In this document: positions 1-9,454 of the stretch, in pieces
Layout: every line of letters starts with the position of its first letter
How positions within the stretch are numbered: position 1 is the stretch's first letter
From: Allomesorhizobium camelthorni
Lineage (GTDB): Bacteria; Pseudomonadota; Alphaproteobacteria; Rhizobiales; Rhizobiaceae
DNA: 64,000 bases
Direction: 5' to 3'
Assembly: GCF_011045125.1 (NCBI RefSeq)
Contig: NZ_JAAKZF010000003.1
Span: 210,321-274,320 of the forward strand
Position numbers and translations under genes: made by a program
Notes under the pieces: model-generated
The model's database searches: none
The model's input: the letters and a program-made list of their open reading frames with translations, nothing else
Told to the model about the DNA's origin: nothing

Positions 1-757
1 TGAGTCGGACGGCGGCCAGGACTGTCGAAATTTCGGGCAGCGAGGTTGCGGCGCCGACCAGCGTCGCGCCGAAAAAATTCGCGCCGAGCCCCGTTTGTTC
101 AGCGAGCACCTCGCTGGTGCGGGCCAGAGCGAAGCCGGCGACGAAAATCACCGCTCCTGCGCCCACTGTCAGCAGGATCGCGCTGCGCAGATTATACAGT
201 ATGTCTTCCACATCCATACGCTGCCCGAGATCGGGAAGGTTGGTCGGACGCCAGGTCCCATTCTCCTTCTCCCTCGCGATCAGCCAGAGCAGGCCGCCGG
301 CTGCGAAAAGGACCGCTGTGGACCACGCGCCGACCCCGAAGATGGCCACGTCGCCGACGCCGATTGCCATGGCGACGATCGCCAGCAGCAGACAGCAGCA
401 GACGCCCTGAAGCAGCACCGTCGGCCGTCCCATCACGAATGAGAGCGCCCGTGCGCCGAGCACGTAATCGCCGATGGCCAGGATGACCACCTGCAATGCG
501 ACCCCGCCAAGCAGATTGTTTGTGGCCAGCGCCGCCGCGCCGCTCAGGCCGGCGCTCACGGTCACAGCAATTTCGGGCAGCGAGGTGATGCCGCCCAGGA
601 CCACCATACCGATCAGCGCCGATCCGAGCGCGGTCAGATTGGCGATCGCATCGGCATAAGTCGCCAGTTTTACGCCGGCCCACCAGACGACCGCGGCACA
701 GACGCCGAAGATCGCCAGGTTCAGCAAGAGGGGAAAGGATGCGAAGTCGAGAGACAT
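1..757 (-). CDS. Na+/Ca2+ exchanger family protein (C-terminus outside window)
   Basis: The minus strand reads as an open frame from an ATG at 757 through the window edge (252 residues visible, no stop). It is a hydrophobic multi-pass inner-membrane protein of the CaCA superfamily. The two inverted alpha repeats are visible: residues near 45-60 contain GMVVLGGITSLPEIAVT, and a second copy near the window edge contains GATLVGAATSLPEIST. The GxxxTSLPE signature carries the cation-binding acidic residue. The two halves are joined by a short cytoplasmic loop with charged residues. The start is the first good ATG and a TTG slightly upstream is possible. The family exchanges cations across the inner membrane; which ion is moved here cannot be told. 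Confidence 0.85.
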   Translation of the reverse strand, partial: MSLDFASFPLLLNLAIFGVCAAVVWWAGVKLATYADAIANLTALGSALIGMVVLGGITSLPEIAVTVSAGLSGAAALATNNLLGGVALQVVILAIGDYVLGARALSFVMGRPTVLLQGVCCCLLLAIVAMAIGVGDVAIFGVGAWSTAVLFAAGGLLWLIAREKENGTWRPTNLPDLGQRMDVEDILYNLRSAILLTVGAGAVIFVAGFALARTSEVLAEQTGLGANFFGATLVGAATSLPEISTVLAAVRL

Positions 758-960
758 GCCGCTCAAATCGAGCCCGGCCAAATGGTTCCCGATGCCGGCG
801 AACTCAGAACCAAGCCCGCCTCAATGCGGTATCTACCAAACCAGGTCGACGGAAGATGAAACCATGGCCGTGGAAGCGCGTTCCGTTTCATCCAGCGCTC
901 GCAAACGACTGCTTTAGGACACGTTCAGCGCGAGCGTCTCAAAGGATTAAGGAGGCCAAG

Positions 961-1338
961 ATGAAACGGTTCCTGACGGCCGCCGGCATGATGCTTGCAA
1001 GCACGCTGGCCGCAACGGCTCAGACCTCGCCCGGTTGCGGCGACATCGGCATCGACCCCACCCCGCAACTCGACGACGTCTGCAATGACGTCGACAGGTC
1101 GACGACATCCGCCATCCCCGATGCAGGTTCGCCCGGCCTTCAGCCAGGCAACTCCATCGGCGGAGCGACATCCACCCTTCCCGGAGCGCCTGAGGGAATG
1201 CCGCCCCTGATCGTTCCGAACGATCCCCTGGGCACAGGAAATCGCGACGCGCTTTCCTCCGGCGGTTTGTCGTCTTCTCCCGGCAACCTGTCGCCCGGCC
1301 GCCGATCGGGCGCAATCCGATCACCGGGTGTGGATTAG
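961..1338 (+). CDS. small secreted hypothetical protein
   Basis: The gene encodes 125 residues. The first 20 form a classic Sec signal (Lys-Arg, then a hydrophobic stretch, then an Ala-rich cleavage site after ATAQ). The mature part is low in hydrophobics and rich in Pro, Gly and Ser, with three Cys, and shows no recognised domain. The start is set by a strong Shine-Dalgarno (GGAGG) about 7 bases before the ATG. It probably acts in the periplasm. It faces the cpdB-like gene tail to tail across a shared terminator. I do not recognise the family. Confidence 0.7.
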   Translation: MKRFLTAAGMMLASTLAATAQTSPGCGDIGIDPTPQLDDVCNDVDRSTTSAIPDAGSPGLQPGNSIGGATSTLPGAPEGMPPLIVPNDPLGTGNRDALSSGGLSSSPGNLSPGRRSGAIRSPGVD

Positions 1339-1350
1339 CTTTGCTGTTGC

Positions 1351-1384
1351 GGAAAGGCGGTCGCCAGGGGCGGACCGCCTTTCC
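1351..1384. terminator. bidirectional hairpin terminator
   Basis: A perfect 12-bp inverted repeat (1351-1362 with 1373-1384) with a 10-base loop lies between two convergent genes ending at 1338 and 1395. There is no long T run, but the arms carry AAA and TTT near their outer ends, so it could work in both directions. Confidence 0.6.
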
Positions 1385-1394
1385 GGTCTCTCCC

Positions 1395-3371
1395 CTAAAG
1401 CGTGATCCGGTACTTCGAGAACCCTTCCGCCCCGTCGCCGGCCGGCTCGATCTTCACGCTCTTCACGTCCGCGATAAAGTCCTTTGCCTTGGGCCCGGTC
1501 TCGAAGATCACCGACGTGCCTTCCATCGGCGCGAACGACCAGTTGGCGTCGGCGGACGGATTGATCGTGCCCTGCTCGACGATGTAGCGCACGATCACGT
1601 CGCGGTTGGTGTCCGGCGCTTCGAAGACGAGCTTGGAGGCATTGATCTCCGGGAAATTGCCGCCGCCGCCGGCGCGGTAATTGTTGGAGGCGACCACGAA
1701 TTTCTGCGCCGGATCAATCGGTTTGCCGTCGAACATCAGGTCGACGATGCGGTTGGAGCTGGCGTTGAGCACCGCGCCCTTGGGATCGTATTTCGGCGGC
1801 TGCCCAAGATCGATCCTGTAGGTCACGCCGTCAATGACGTCGAAATTGTAGGACGGGAAATCCGGATTGATCAGCGGCTGGTCGGCTTTGCCCGGCTCGA
1901 TGGCGTTGAAGATGCCGGCCGACATTTCCAGCCATTCCTTGACCTGCGCACCGGTGATCGCGACCGCCTGCACCGTATTCGGGTACAGATAAAGGTCGGC
2001 GACATTCTTGATCGCAACGGCCCCAGCCGGCACGTCGGTATAGTAGTCCGCGCCGCCGCGGCCGCCCGACTTGAAGGGCGCGGCCGCCGAAAGCACCGGC
2101 AGGTCCTTGTGCTCGGTGTCCTTCAGCATGTCCTTGATGTACCAGACCTGCGCCTGGCTGACGATCTGCACGGACGGATCGTCGGCGACCAGCGCGAAAT
2201 AGGAATGCAGCGGCGCGGAAGTCTTGCCGACAGGCGTGCGAACATATTTCAGCGTCGCCTCGTGGTCTTCCTTGACCGCCGCTTCCACCTCGGCCTTGCT
2301 TTCGACCTCCGGCACCACTTTCTTGTCGACGCGCTTGAAGATCGGCCGCGCTTCGGATGTCGAGCCTGCAACCTTCCAGGCATTGCCGTCGCGCTCCAGC
2401 ATCAGGTCGATCAGGCCGAGATGCGAACCCCAGAAGCCGCCCATAACGCCTGGCTTGCCGCCGATCGTGCCCTTGGCGTTGTCGACGCCTTCCACCCCGT
2501 CGAACTTGGTCCCGGGGAAATCGAGATGGCTGTGGCCGGTCACGATCGCGTCGATGCCGTCAACGCCGGCCAGCAGCAGCGAGGCGTTTTCGAGATTCTC
2601 GGCATACTGCGCCGGTCCGATGCCGGAATGCGACAGCGCGATGATGAGCTCCGCGCCCTCGTCCTTCATCTGCGGCACCCAGGCCCCAGCGGCCTTGACG
2701 ATATCGCGCGTCATCGCCTTGCCCTGCAAGTGGCGCGAATCCCAGGTCATGATCTGCGGCGGCACAAAGCCGATCAGGCCGATGCGGATCGGATGCTCGG
2801 CGCCGGCGCCGTCCTTGATCTTCTTGTCGAGGATCACATAGGGCTTCAGGAACAGCTCGTCCTTGGTCGCGTCGGCGGCGAGCTGGCCCTTGGTCAGATT
2901 GGCGCAGACGAACGGGAAGTTCGCGCCGTTGAGCACCTTGAACAGGAAGTCGAGCCCGTAATTGAACTCGTGATTGCCCATGGTCGAGCAATCATAGCCC
3001 AGCGTGTTCATCGCCTTGATGATCGGATGGATGTCGCCATCCTTCATGCCGCGCTCATAGGCGATGTAGTCGCCCATCGGGTTGCCCTGCAGGAAGTCGC
3101 CATTGTCGACCAGGATCGAATTGGTGGCCTCGGCGCGGATGGTGTCGATGATGGAGGCGGTGCGCGCCACGCCCATCGTGTCGTTCGGCTTGTCGGCATA
3201 ATAATCGTAGGGGAAGACGTGAACGTGCAGGTCCGTCGTTTCCATGATCCGCAGATGCGCCTGATTTGCCTGGGCGCGCGCCGAAAACGGATGCAGCATC
3301 ACCAGCGCGCCGCTGGCAGCCGTGCCGGCCAGAAAGGAGCGGCGCGAAATCGGGTGAAGCATATGGGACAT
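1395..3371 (-). CDS. cpdB: periplasmic 2',3'-cyclic-nucleotide 2'-phosphodiesterase/3'-nucleotidase
   Basis: The product is 658 residues. It hydrolyses 2',3'-cyclic nucleotides and 3'-nucleotides in the periplasm for nucleoside and phosphate salvage. It opens with a twin-arginine signal (SRRSFLAG near residue 9). The metallophosphoesterase motifs follow in order: [28 protein letters not shown] and VTGHSHLDF. The C-terminal 5'-nucleotidase domain carries [12 protein letters not shown], which binds the base. Length matches the CpdB family (about 650). The ATG at 3371 was chosen over an upstream one at 3425 because AGGAGGAAG lies directly before it and the Tat signal then starts properly. It appears monocistronic. 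Confidence 0.92.
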   Translation of the reverse strand: MSHMLHPISRRSFLAGTAASGALVMLHPFSARAQANQAHLRIMETTDLHVHVFPYDYYADKPNDTMGVARTASIIDTIRAEATNSILVDNGDFLQGNPMGDYIAYERGMKDGDIHPIIKAMNTLGYDCSTMGNHEFNYGLDFLFKVLNGANFPFVCANLTKGQLAADATKDELFLKPYVILDKKIKDGAGAEHPIRIGLIGFVPPQIMTWDSRHLQGKAMTRDIVKAAGAWVPQMKDEGAELIIALSHSGIGPAQYAENLENASLLLAGVDGIDAIVTGHSHLDFPGTKFDGVEGVDNAKGTIGGKPGVMGGFWGSHLGLIDLMLERDGNAWKVAGSTSEARPIFKRVDKKVVPEVESKAEVEAAVKEDHEATLKYVRTPVGKTSAPLHSYFALVADDPSVQIVSQAQVWYIKDMLKDTEHKDLPVLSAAAPFKSGGRGGADYYTDVPAGAVAIKNVADLYLYPNTVQAVAITGAQVKEWLEMSAGIFNAIEPGKADQPLINPDFPSYNFDVIDGVTYRIDLGQPPKYDPKGAVLNASSNRIVDLMFDGKPIDPAQKFVVASNNYRAGGGGNFPEINASKLVFEAPDTNRDVIVRYIVEQGTINPSADANWSFAPMEGTSVIFETGPKAKDFIADVKSVKIEPAGDGAEGFSKYRITL

Positions 3372-3478
3372 TGTGTTCTTCCTCCTGGAACTGAAGCTCG
3401 AAAAAAATCGACGCCGAAACTGCAAGTTTCGCGCCGAAATTTTTGCAAGTCCAGCAGGATCGGATGACAGGCTGATGA

Positions 3479-4786
3479 CTATCGCAAAGATCTGGCGTCA
3501 TGCGGACCGGCCGGCAGATCGGCCTCGTCATCGCCGCCCTGCGCACCCTGCGTGATCAGGCGGGCGCTGCGTTGCCCGGTCGAATAGATCCATAGCCAGC
3601 TCAGTGAAACTGTCAGCCGGTTCCTGAGCCCGATCAGGAAATAGATGTGGGCGATGCCCCATATCCACCAGGCGATCCAGCCGGTGAGCTTGATTCGCCC
3701 GAAATCGATAACGGCGGCGCGTTTTCCGATCGTCGCAAGATCGCCATCGTGCTTGTAGGTGAACGGTCGCGGCGCGGCATCTCCCGCAAGACGTTTTCGG
3801 ACGGTCTCCGCGACGTGCCTGCCCTGCTGCTTGGCGGCGGGCGCCACGCCCGGCACAAGCCTGCCGCCGGTCCACGCAACATGGGCGGTGTCGCCAACGG
3901 CGAAGATCTCGGGATGTCCGGGCACCGTCAGATCCGGCTCGACGATGATCCGGCCGACGCGATCGGCGGCAACGCCCAGCCATTCGGCCGCGGGCGAGGC
4001 AGCGACGCCCGCCGCCCAGATGATCGTCTTTGCCGGCAGATGCACCCCGCCGAACACCACGCCATCGGCATTGCATTCCGAAACCGGTCGGCCAAGCTCG
4101 ACCGTGACGCCCAGCCGTTGCAGCGCATCCTTCGCGTAGGCGGAGAGTTCCGGCTTGAAACCCGGCAGCAGACGCTCGCCGGCCTCGACCAGCACGACCT
4201 TTGCGTCGCGCGTATCGATATTGCGGAACTCACCTTTAAGCGTGTCGCGCGCCAGTTCGGCGATCGTGCCGGCCAACTCCACCCCGGTCGGCCCTCCACC
4301 GATGATGACGAGCGTCATCAGTGCGCGGCGCTTTTCCGGGTCGCTCTCGCGCTCGGCCTGTTCGAAACCGAGCAGGATGCGCCGGCGGATCGTGGTCGCA
4401 TCCTCCAGCGTCTTCAGGCCCGGCGCGAAAGGTTCCCACTCGTCATGTCCGAAATAGGCGTGCCGCGCGCCCGTCGCCAGCACCAGCGTGTCGTAGGCAA
4501 TGGCATCTCCGCCCTCCAGCAGGACGCGCTTCGCTTCGGCGTCGACGCCGACGACCGTGCCTAGCAGCGTCGTCACCTCCTTGCGCGTGCGCAGGAGATA
4601 GCGCACCGGCCAGGCGATTTCCGACGTCGCGAGCGAGGTGGTGGCGACCTGGTAGAGCAGCGGCTGGAATAGATGGTGATTGCGCCGGTCTATGATCGTG
4701 ACCCGGACCGGCGCGCCGGCCAGCGCCCGCGTGAACTCCAGGCCGCCGAAACCGGCGCCGACGACAACGACATGGTGCATGATCAT
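3479..4786 (-). CDS. ndh: NAD(P)/FAD-dependent oxidoreductase, type II NADH dehydrogenase-like
   Basis: From the ATG at 4786 the product is 435 residues. It probably oxidises NADH and reduces quinone at the inner face of the membrane without pumping protons. The FAD-binding Rossmann motif [12 protein letters not shown] starts almost at the N-terminus. A second nucleotide-binding motif, [14 protein letters not shown], lies near residue 165, and the FAD-site FAVGDTAHV near residue 295. The C-terminal part has the amphipathic, Trp-rich segment ([17 protein letters not shown]) typical of NDH-2 membrane attachment. The start is uncertain: an in-frame ATG at 4885 would add a 33-residue hydrophobic leader but sits directly against its GGAGG. 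A plain ATG at 4780 is also possible. Confidence 0.85.
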   Translation of the reverse strand: MIMHHVVVVGAGFGGLEFTRALAGAPVRVTIIDRRNHHLFQPLLYQVATTSLATSEIAWPVRYLLRTRKEVTTLLGTVVGVDAEAKRVLLEGGDAIAYDTLVLATGARHAYFGHDEWEPFAPGLKTLEDATTIRRRILLGFEQAERESDPEKRRALMTLVIIGGGPTGVELAGTIAELARDTLKGEFRNIDTRDAKVVLVEAGERLLPGFKPELSAYAKDALQRLGVTVELGRPVSECNADGVVFGGVHLPAKTIIWAAGVAASPAAEWLGVAADRVGRIIVEPDLTVPGHPEIFAVGDTAHVAWTGGRLVPGVAPAAKQQGRHVAETVRKRLAGDAAPRPFTYKHDGDLATIGKRAAVIDFGRIKLTGWIAWWIWGIAHIYFLIGLRNRLTVSLSWLWIYSTGQRSARLITQGAQGGDDEADLPAGPHDARSLR

Positions 4787-4984
4787 GCTTTGCAAATTCG
4801 AAGGCGGTGCCGACTCGATGATGGGGCGTGGCGCCATCCGGCACAACCCCGCACCCGCAACCGCGACAATGAGAGGCAGCCGCATCCTCCCTTGTCATTC
4901 ATGCCTGGTCGTCCCATGTCGCGAATACACATGCCGCTTGCCGATGCCCGGTCTAGCTTCGAGAGCAACGAATTGAGGTGACCG

Positions 4985-5659
4985 ATGGATCATGATCCCG
5001 ACGGCGACGGCCCGGTGCAATACGCTTCCCCACCGTGTTTCCTGCACGAATTGCAGCCTGGCTACAGCGCAGGCGGAGTCCATGCCGATCCTGTCGCCTG
5101 GGCGGATGTCGCGCGCTGGCGCAAGGCCGAGCGGGCGCGCCTGATCGAAGCGCGGCTGGCGATCCCGGCGGAAATCCGGGCGGCGATGGCGATAAAAATC
5201 GCCGAAGGGCTGGATGCCGAGATCGGCGATGTCGGCGGAAAGACCGTCAGCCTCTATTGGCCGTTTCGCGGCGAGCCGGATCTGAGGCCATGGATGGCTT
5301 CCATCATCGAGCGCGGCGGCAGGGCCGCCCTGCCGGTCGTCGTCGAGAAGGCGCATCCTCTGGTCTTCCGCGCCTACAGGCCAGGCGACCGGCTGGAAAA
5401 GGGCGTCTGGAACATCCCCATCCCGGCCGAAGGGGAAAGCGTCATCCCCGATGTGGTGATTTCGCCGCTGGTCGGCGTCGATCCGGCCAATTTCCGCCTC
5501 GGTTACGGCGGCGGCTTTTTCGACCGGACGCTCGCCGCCCTGCCGAAAAAGCCGCTGGTCATCGGGGTCGGCTACAATATGCAGCGGATAGCCACGATCT
5601 ATCCGCAGCCGCACGACATTCCGATGGACCGGATCGTCACCGCATCCGCGCCCGTGTGA
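4985..5659 (+). CDS. ygfA: 5-formyltetrahydrofolate cyclo-ligase
   Basis: The 224-residue product converts 5-formyl-THF to 5,10-methenyl-THF with ATP in cytosolic folate metabolism. Recognisable family features are the basic segment WRKAERARLIEAR, the SLYWPFRGEPDL strand, and the nucleotide-binding loop RLGYGGGFFDRTL near residue 180. GAGGTG lies 6 bases before the ATG. The first 35 residues are not part of the conserved fold, so a later start cannot be excluded. The gene ends 3 bases before the convergent HdeD-like gene. Confidence 0.88.
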   Translation: MDHDPDGDGPVQYASPPCFLHELQPGYSAGGVHADPVAWADVARWRKAERARLIEARLAIPAEIRAAMAIKIAEGLDAEIGDVGGKTVSLYWPFRGEPDLRPWMASIIERGGRAALPVVVEKAHPLVFRAYRPGDRLEKGVWNIPIPAEGESVIPDVVISPLVGVDPANFRLGYGGGFFDRTLAALPKKPLVIGVGYNMQRIATIYPQPHDIPMDRIVTASAPV

Positions 5660-5662
5660 GTT

Positions 5663-6235
5663 CTAGTGCGCGCCGCGCCTCAGGCCGAAACCGAAGGCCA
5701 CCAATGCGGCGCCCTGCATCGTCAGGTCGATCGCCAGCACGAGGCCGAGCACCCACAGCGTGTTGAAGGGCCAGCCAATGGCCAGCACGATGCCTGCAAG
5801 CAGCGTGATCAGGCCTGAGAACACAACCCAGCCCCAGCCCTGTTCGGGACGCGACTGGAAGCCTACCCAGAACCGCAAAATGCCGGCCACGATCAGCGTG
5901 CCCGCCAGGATCAGCGTCAGCACCGTTGCCGCGAGCAGCGGATTGTAGAATGCGAGGAAGCCGCCGACCGCATAGACAAGGCCGCTCAGCAGCCACAGCG
6001 CGAACGAGCCCCAGCTTCGCACGCTGAAGGCATGAATGACCTCGGCGATGCCCGCCGCCATCATCACCACGCCGACATAGAAGACGGAAGCAACGGTCGC
6101 CACCAGAATGTTCGAAAGCGCAATAAAGCCAAGTACAAGCAGCCCCACGCCGAGAAGCATAAAAAGCCACCACTTCGAGCGCAGTTCGGGAGCGCCTGAG
6201 CCCATAGTTTCGGAAGGGTCGATTGCATGTGTCAT
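5663..6235 (-). CDS. HdeD family membrane protein
   Basis: The 190-residue product has six hydrophobic spans grouped as three helical pairs, the layout of HdeD/DUF308 inner-membrane proteins. In enterobacteria HdeD is linked to acid resistance at high density; the role here is unknown. The first 30 residues are polar and cytoplasmic, and the first span starts at WWLFMLLGVGLLVLG. The ATG at 6235 is chosen because AGGAGA lies 8 bases upstream, in preference to an upstream in-frame start at 6316. Confidence 0.85.
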   Translation of the reverse strand: MTHAIDPSETMGSGAPELRSKWWLFMLLGVGLLVLGFIALSNILVATVASVFYVGVVMMAAGIAEVIHAFSVRSWGSFALWLLSGLVYAVGGFLAFYNPLLAATVLTLILAGTLIVAGILRFWVGFQSRPEQGWGWVVFSGLITLLAGIVLAIGWPFNTLWVLGLVLAIDLTMQGAALVAFGFGLRRGAH

Positions 6236-6344
6236 GGAAAGTCTCCTGTAGCCGCCAACAGTCGAACTTGGTCCGCCTATATTGGTACGCTCAATTACAG
6301 GTTGGCGCAATAACAACCGCTTGGAGGGCCAGGGGGGGTGACTC

Positions 6345-6818
6345 TCATGCCATCTCCGGTTTCATGCCCATTGCCGTGCGGTCGATGATCTCGCGCAGCG
6401 CGAAAGACGAGTTGATCTTGGTCACATGCGGCATGGCCGAGAGCCATTCCTTGTGGATGCGCTCGTAATCGGCGAGATCCCGGGCGGCGATGCGCAGGAT
6501 ATAATCGTATTCGCCCGACATCAGATGGCACGACAAGATGTTCGGGCAACGCTTTATGGCGGCTTCGAAATCCGACAGCGTCTTCTCGAACTGCCCGGAC
6601 AGCGAAATGTGCACGATCGCGGTCAGTTGGTGCCCGAGCGCGGCGTTGGAAAGGCGGGCGTGGTATCCGCGGATGACGCCGCTTTTCTCAAGATTGTCGA
6701 GGCGGCGCGAGCAGGCTGACTGCGACAGCCCGACCCTTTCGGCGAGCGCCGCATTAGGGATGCGGCCGTCCTTCTGCAGCGAGTCCAGAATGGCGATATC
6801 GATCCTGTCGAGCGACAT
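6345..6818 (-). CDS. Lrp/AsnC family transcriptional regulator
   Basis: The 157-residue product has an N-terminal winged helix-turn-helix (LDRIDIAILDSLQKDGRI, then GLSQSACSRRLDNLEKSG) and a C-terminal RAM/AsnC ligand-binding domain from about residue 65. Family members are amino-acid-responsive DNA-binding octamers. The gene is divergent from alanine dehydrogenase with 146 bases between start codons. This is the usual layout of an AldR-type regulator that senses alanine and controls ald. The ATG at 6818 is preceded by AAGGAA. Confidence 0.92.
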   Translation of the reverse strand: MSLDRIDIAILDSLQKDGRIPNAALAERVGLSQSACSRRLDNLEKSGVIRGYHARLSNAALGHQLTAIVHISLSGQFEKTLSDFEAAIKRCPNILSCHLMSGEYDYILRIAARDLADYERIHKEWLSAMPHVTKINSSFALREIIDRTAMGMKPEMA

Positions 6819-6964
6819 TGTTCGTGTTTCCTTCGAATGGAACGGATTTTGGCGCAAAAAATAGCGATTACCGCGCCCGGCGACAACCGGATTCGCAAAC
6901 ATTTGCGGCGCTATTTATGGTTTTATGGTCCACCCCGCAAAATCAGAAATTCGAGGAGGAACAA

Positions 6965-8080
6965 ATGCGCGTCGGTTGTCCCAAGGAAATCAAGAATAAC
7001 GAGTACCGCGTCGGCCTGACGCCGGGCGCGGTGCGCGAATATTCCGCGCATGGCCATGAAGTTCTGGTCGAGACCGGCGCTGGGGCCGGCATCGGCGCCG
7101 ATGACAATGCCTATCGCGCCGCGGGCGCCGTGATCGCCAAGACCGCCGCCGACGTGTTCGCCAAGTCGGACATGATCGTCAAGGTCAAGGAGCCGCAGCC
7201 CAGCGAATGGGTGCAGCTGCGCGAGGGCCAGATCCTCTACACCTATCTCCACCTCGCGCCGGATCCGGAGCAGACCAAGGGTCTGCTGGCCTCCGGCGTC
7301 ACCGCGATCGCCTACGAGACCGTGACCGACGATCGCGGCGGGCTGCCGCTGCTGGCCCCGATGTCGGAAGTCGCCGGCCGCCTGTCGATCCAGGCCGGCG
7401 CGACCGCGCTGCAGAAGGCCAATGGCGGCCGCGGCGTTCTGCTCGGCGGCGTGCCCGGCGTGCTGCCCGGCAAGGTTGCCGTCATCGGCGGCGGCGTGGT
7501 CGGCCTGCATGCGGCCAAGATGGCCGTCGGCCTCGGCGCCGACGTGACCATCCTCGACCGCTCGATCCCGCGCTTGCGTCAGCTTGACGACATTTTCAAC
7601 GGCCGCGTCCACACCCGCTATTCGACGGTGGAGGCGCTCGAGGACGAATGCTTCTCGGCCGACATCGTCGTCGGCGCAGTGCTGATCCCGGGTGCGGCCG
7701 CTCCGAAACTGGTGACCCGCGAAATGCTGTCGGGCATGCAGAAGGGCGCGGTGCTGGTCGACGTCGCCATCGACCAGGGCGGCTGCTTCGAGACCTCGCA
7801 CGCCACCACCCACGCCGATCCGACCTACGAGGTCGACGGCATCATCCACTATTGCGTCGCCAACATGCCGGGCGCCGTGCCGGTCACCTCGACGCATGCG
7901 CTCAACAATGCGACGCTTCACTATGGCCTGCAGCTCGCCAACAAGGGCATCAAGGCGATCCTCGACGACCACCATCTGCGCAACGGCCTCAACGTCCACA
8001 AGGGGAAGATCACCAACCGTGCCGTCGCCGAAGCGCTCGGCTACGAAATGGCGGAGCCGAAGGCGGTCCTCGCCGCCTGA
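6965..8080 (+). CDS. ald: alanine dehydrogenase
   Basis: The 371-residue product is exactly the usual family length. It catalyses reversible NAD-dependent deamination of L-alanine to pyruvate and ammonia in the cytosol. The N-terminus [20 protein letters not shown] is diagnostic. The substrate lysine lies in [11 protein letters not shown] and the catalytic histidine in [10 protein letters not shown]. The NAD site is [19 protein letters not shown] near residue 170. A strong GAGGAGG precedes the ATG by 5 bases, so the in-frame start at 6818 is rejected. It is likely controlled by the divergent Lrp-type regulator and ends in an intrinsic terminator. Confidence 0.97.
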   Translation: MRVGCPKEIKNNEYRVGLTPGAVREYSAHGHEVLVETGAGAGIGADDNAYRAAGAVIAKTAADVFAKSDMIVKVKEPQPSEWVQLREGQILYTYLHLAPDPEQTKGLLASGVTAIAYETVTDDRGGLPLLAPMSEVAGRLSIQAGATALQKANGGRGVLLGGVPGVLPGKVAVIGGGVVGLHAAKMAVGLGADVTILDRSIPRLRQLDDIFNGRVHTRYSTVEALEDECFSADIVVGAVLIPGAAAPKLVTREMLSGMQKGAVLVDVAIDQGGCFETSHATTHADPTYEVDGIIHYCVANMPGAVPVTSTHALNNATLHYGLQLANKGIKAILDDHHLRNGLNVHKGKITNRAVAEALGYEMAEPKAVLAA

Positions 8081-8112
8081 TATTTCCAGGCCCGAAAGTT
8101 TCCTCCAGCCTC

Positions 8113-8143
8113 GCCCGCCGGTCCGTCCGGCGGGCTTTTTCTT
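8113..8143 (+). terminator. intrinsic terminator of ald
   Basis: A perfect 9-bp GC-rich stem (8113-8121 with 8127-8135) has a 5-base loop and is followed directly by TTTTTCTT. It lies 33 bases after the ald stop. Confidence 0.9.
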
Positions 8144-8158
8144 CGCAAGGCGGGGCAA

Positions 8159-8183
8159 CAAAAAAGCGGGGCAAACCCCGCTT
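8159..8183 (-). terminator. intrinsic terminator reading leftward (DUF1203 gene)
   Basis: An 8-bp stem, AAGCGGGG with CCCCGCTT (8164-8171 and 8176-8183), has a 4-base loop. On the minus strand it is followed by a T run (the A run at 8159-8165 on the plus strand). It faces the minus-strand gene ending at 8296, about 110 bases away. Confidence 0.7.
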
Positions 8184-8295
8184 CCTCGACTGTCGAGATT
8201 TCCCGCCGGTTCATCCGCGGTCGGGATAATCGATCGACAGCCATCTTATACCGCGAGAATGCGACAGAGGTGCGACAAGCACCCCGCATGGGCCG

Positions 8296-8766
8296 TCACG
8301 CCCGCTCGATCCGGCACTGATAGCAATTGTTGCGGGCCGAGCGCATGTGCACATAGGCGATGTCGGGCCGCTGCAGCAATTCGTGCGACCGGCCGCAGAT
8401 CATGTGGGTCGGCACCACTCCGCCGCTGCCATAGACGATGCGGTCGTCTCTGCCATAGCCGCGCAGGATGTAATCCGGCGTCGCCCGGAACATCGACGGA
8501 ATGACGTCGGTTTCCGGCGCGCGCTCGCATTCCTCGGCGCAGAGGAAGATCGGCCCAGTTTCGGCGTAAGGCTGCAATTGTGGAAACGGGCGGTAGGCAA
8601 GGATCAGATACTCCTTGCCGGCCGCCACATTCTTCAGGCAGTGCCGGCAAGGCACGCCGTCGCCGTCGGAGACGCGCCTTTCGGGAACCATGCCGTAGGC
8701 GTCAGGCCCGCCCCTCTGCAGCGCGCGGACTTCTTCGGTGGGCAAAGCGACATAGCGTAAAAGCAT
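8296..8766 (-). CDS. DUF1203 domain-containing protein
   Basis: The 156-residue cytosolic protein of the DUF1203 family has no assigned function. Conserved elements are the pair CRHCL near residue 40, the segment YLILAYRPFPQLQPYAETGPIFLC, the ILRGYGRDDRIVYG stretch and a C-terminal CYQCRI. The paired cysteines suggest metal binding or a redox role, which is inference. It ends upstream of a leftward terminator. Confidence 0.85.
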   Translation of the reverse strand: MLLRYVALPTEEVRALQRGGPDAYGMVPERRVSDGDGVPCRHCLKNVAAGKEYLILAYRPFPQLQPYAETGPIFLCAEECERAPETDVIPSMFRATPDYILRGYGRDDRIVYGSGGVVPTHMICGRSHELLQRPDIAYVHMRSARNNCYQCRIERA

Positions 8767-8886
8767 GACATCATCTCCATCACAGGCTGAAAACCTTGCA
8801 ATGAAAATACGGTTCTGCGGCTACGCCAGCCACCCGATTCCTGCCGGCGCAAGCGCCCGTGAACGCGCGGCAGTTGCCGGATTTTT

Positions 8887-9450
8887 CTACTCCCGCATCA
8901 CGCTCTGCGCGCGCTCCTCGAACGACATCGGCCGCACATTCTCCTTTTTCTGACCGACCGGCGAGAAGCCGAGCTTCTGGTAGAGCGGCAGCGCCGCGGG
9001 ATGGTCGAGCGTGCAGGTCTGCACCGTCACCCTTTGCGGCTTGTACGACCAGGCCGTGTCGATCGCCGCTCCCAGGAACCAGCGGCCGAGCCCCTGCCCC
9101 ATCGCGTGCTCCATCATGCCGAAATAAGAGAGTTCCACCTCCTGCGGCAGATGCGGCTTCAGGTCGAAGAAGCCGGCCGGGGAGCCGTCGAGATAGAGCA
9201 CCCTGATATCGCGGTCCTCGCGGTGCAGCCCCGCCGCGAGTTCCTCGTCGTCGAGCCTGAGAACGTTGACCCAGTGCCACTTCCGCCCGACCCGGTCCAT
9301 CAGGTAACGATAGAAATGCAGCGGGATGTTTCTCGCCCTGAGCAGCGCGATCTGCCGGTTCGCCGGCAGCGGCGGGCTGAAGGCCGGCGGCCGGCTCATC
9401 TCGAGGAAGGTCACCGTGACCGGAATGGTCTCCGCAGCCTCGCTGTCCAT
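8887..9450 (-). CDS. GNAT family N-acetyltransferase
   Basis: The 187-residue product has the acetyl-CoA-binding motif as MEHAMGQGLGRWFLGAAID near residue 115, followed by the final strand pair CTLDHPAALPLYQKLGFSPVG. Family members transfer an acetyl group to an amine; the substrate is unknown. The ATG at 9450 is preceded by AAGGA and lies 4 bases after the sseA stop, so the two genes are probably co-transcribed. Confidence 0.88.
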   Translation of the reverse strand: MDSEAAETIPVTVTFLEMSRPPAFSPPLPANRQIALLRARNIPLHFYRYLMDRVGRKWHWVNVLRLDDEELAAGLHREDRDIRVLYLDGSPAGFFDLKPHLPQEVELSYFGMMEHAMGQGLGRWFLGAAIDTAWSYKPQRVTVQTCTLDHPAALPLYQKLGFSPVGQKKENVRPMSFEERAQSVMRE

Positions 9451-9454
9451 AAGC

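Noticed and set aside
1341..3467. A 708-residue open frame on the plus strand antisense to the cpdB-like gene
   Set aside because: Composition is Arg/His/Asp-rich as expected from a GC-rich antisense frame. The minus strand has a complete enzyme with a Tat signal and ribosome site.
4890..4984. 6S RNA next to the 5-formyl-THF cyclo-ligase gene
   Set aside because: The gap before the gene is under 200 bases and shows no long central bulged hairpin.
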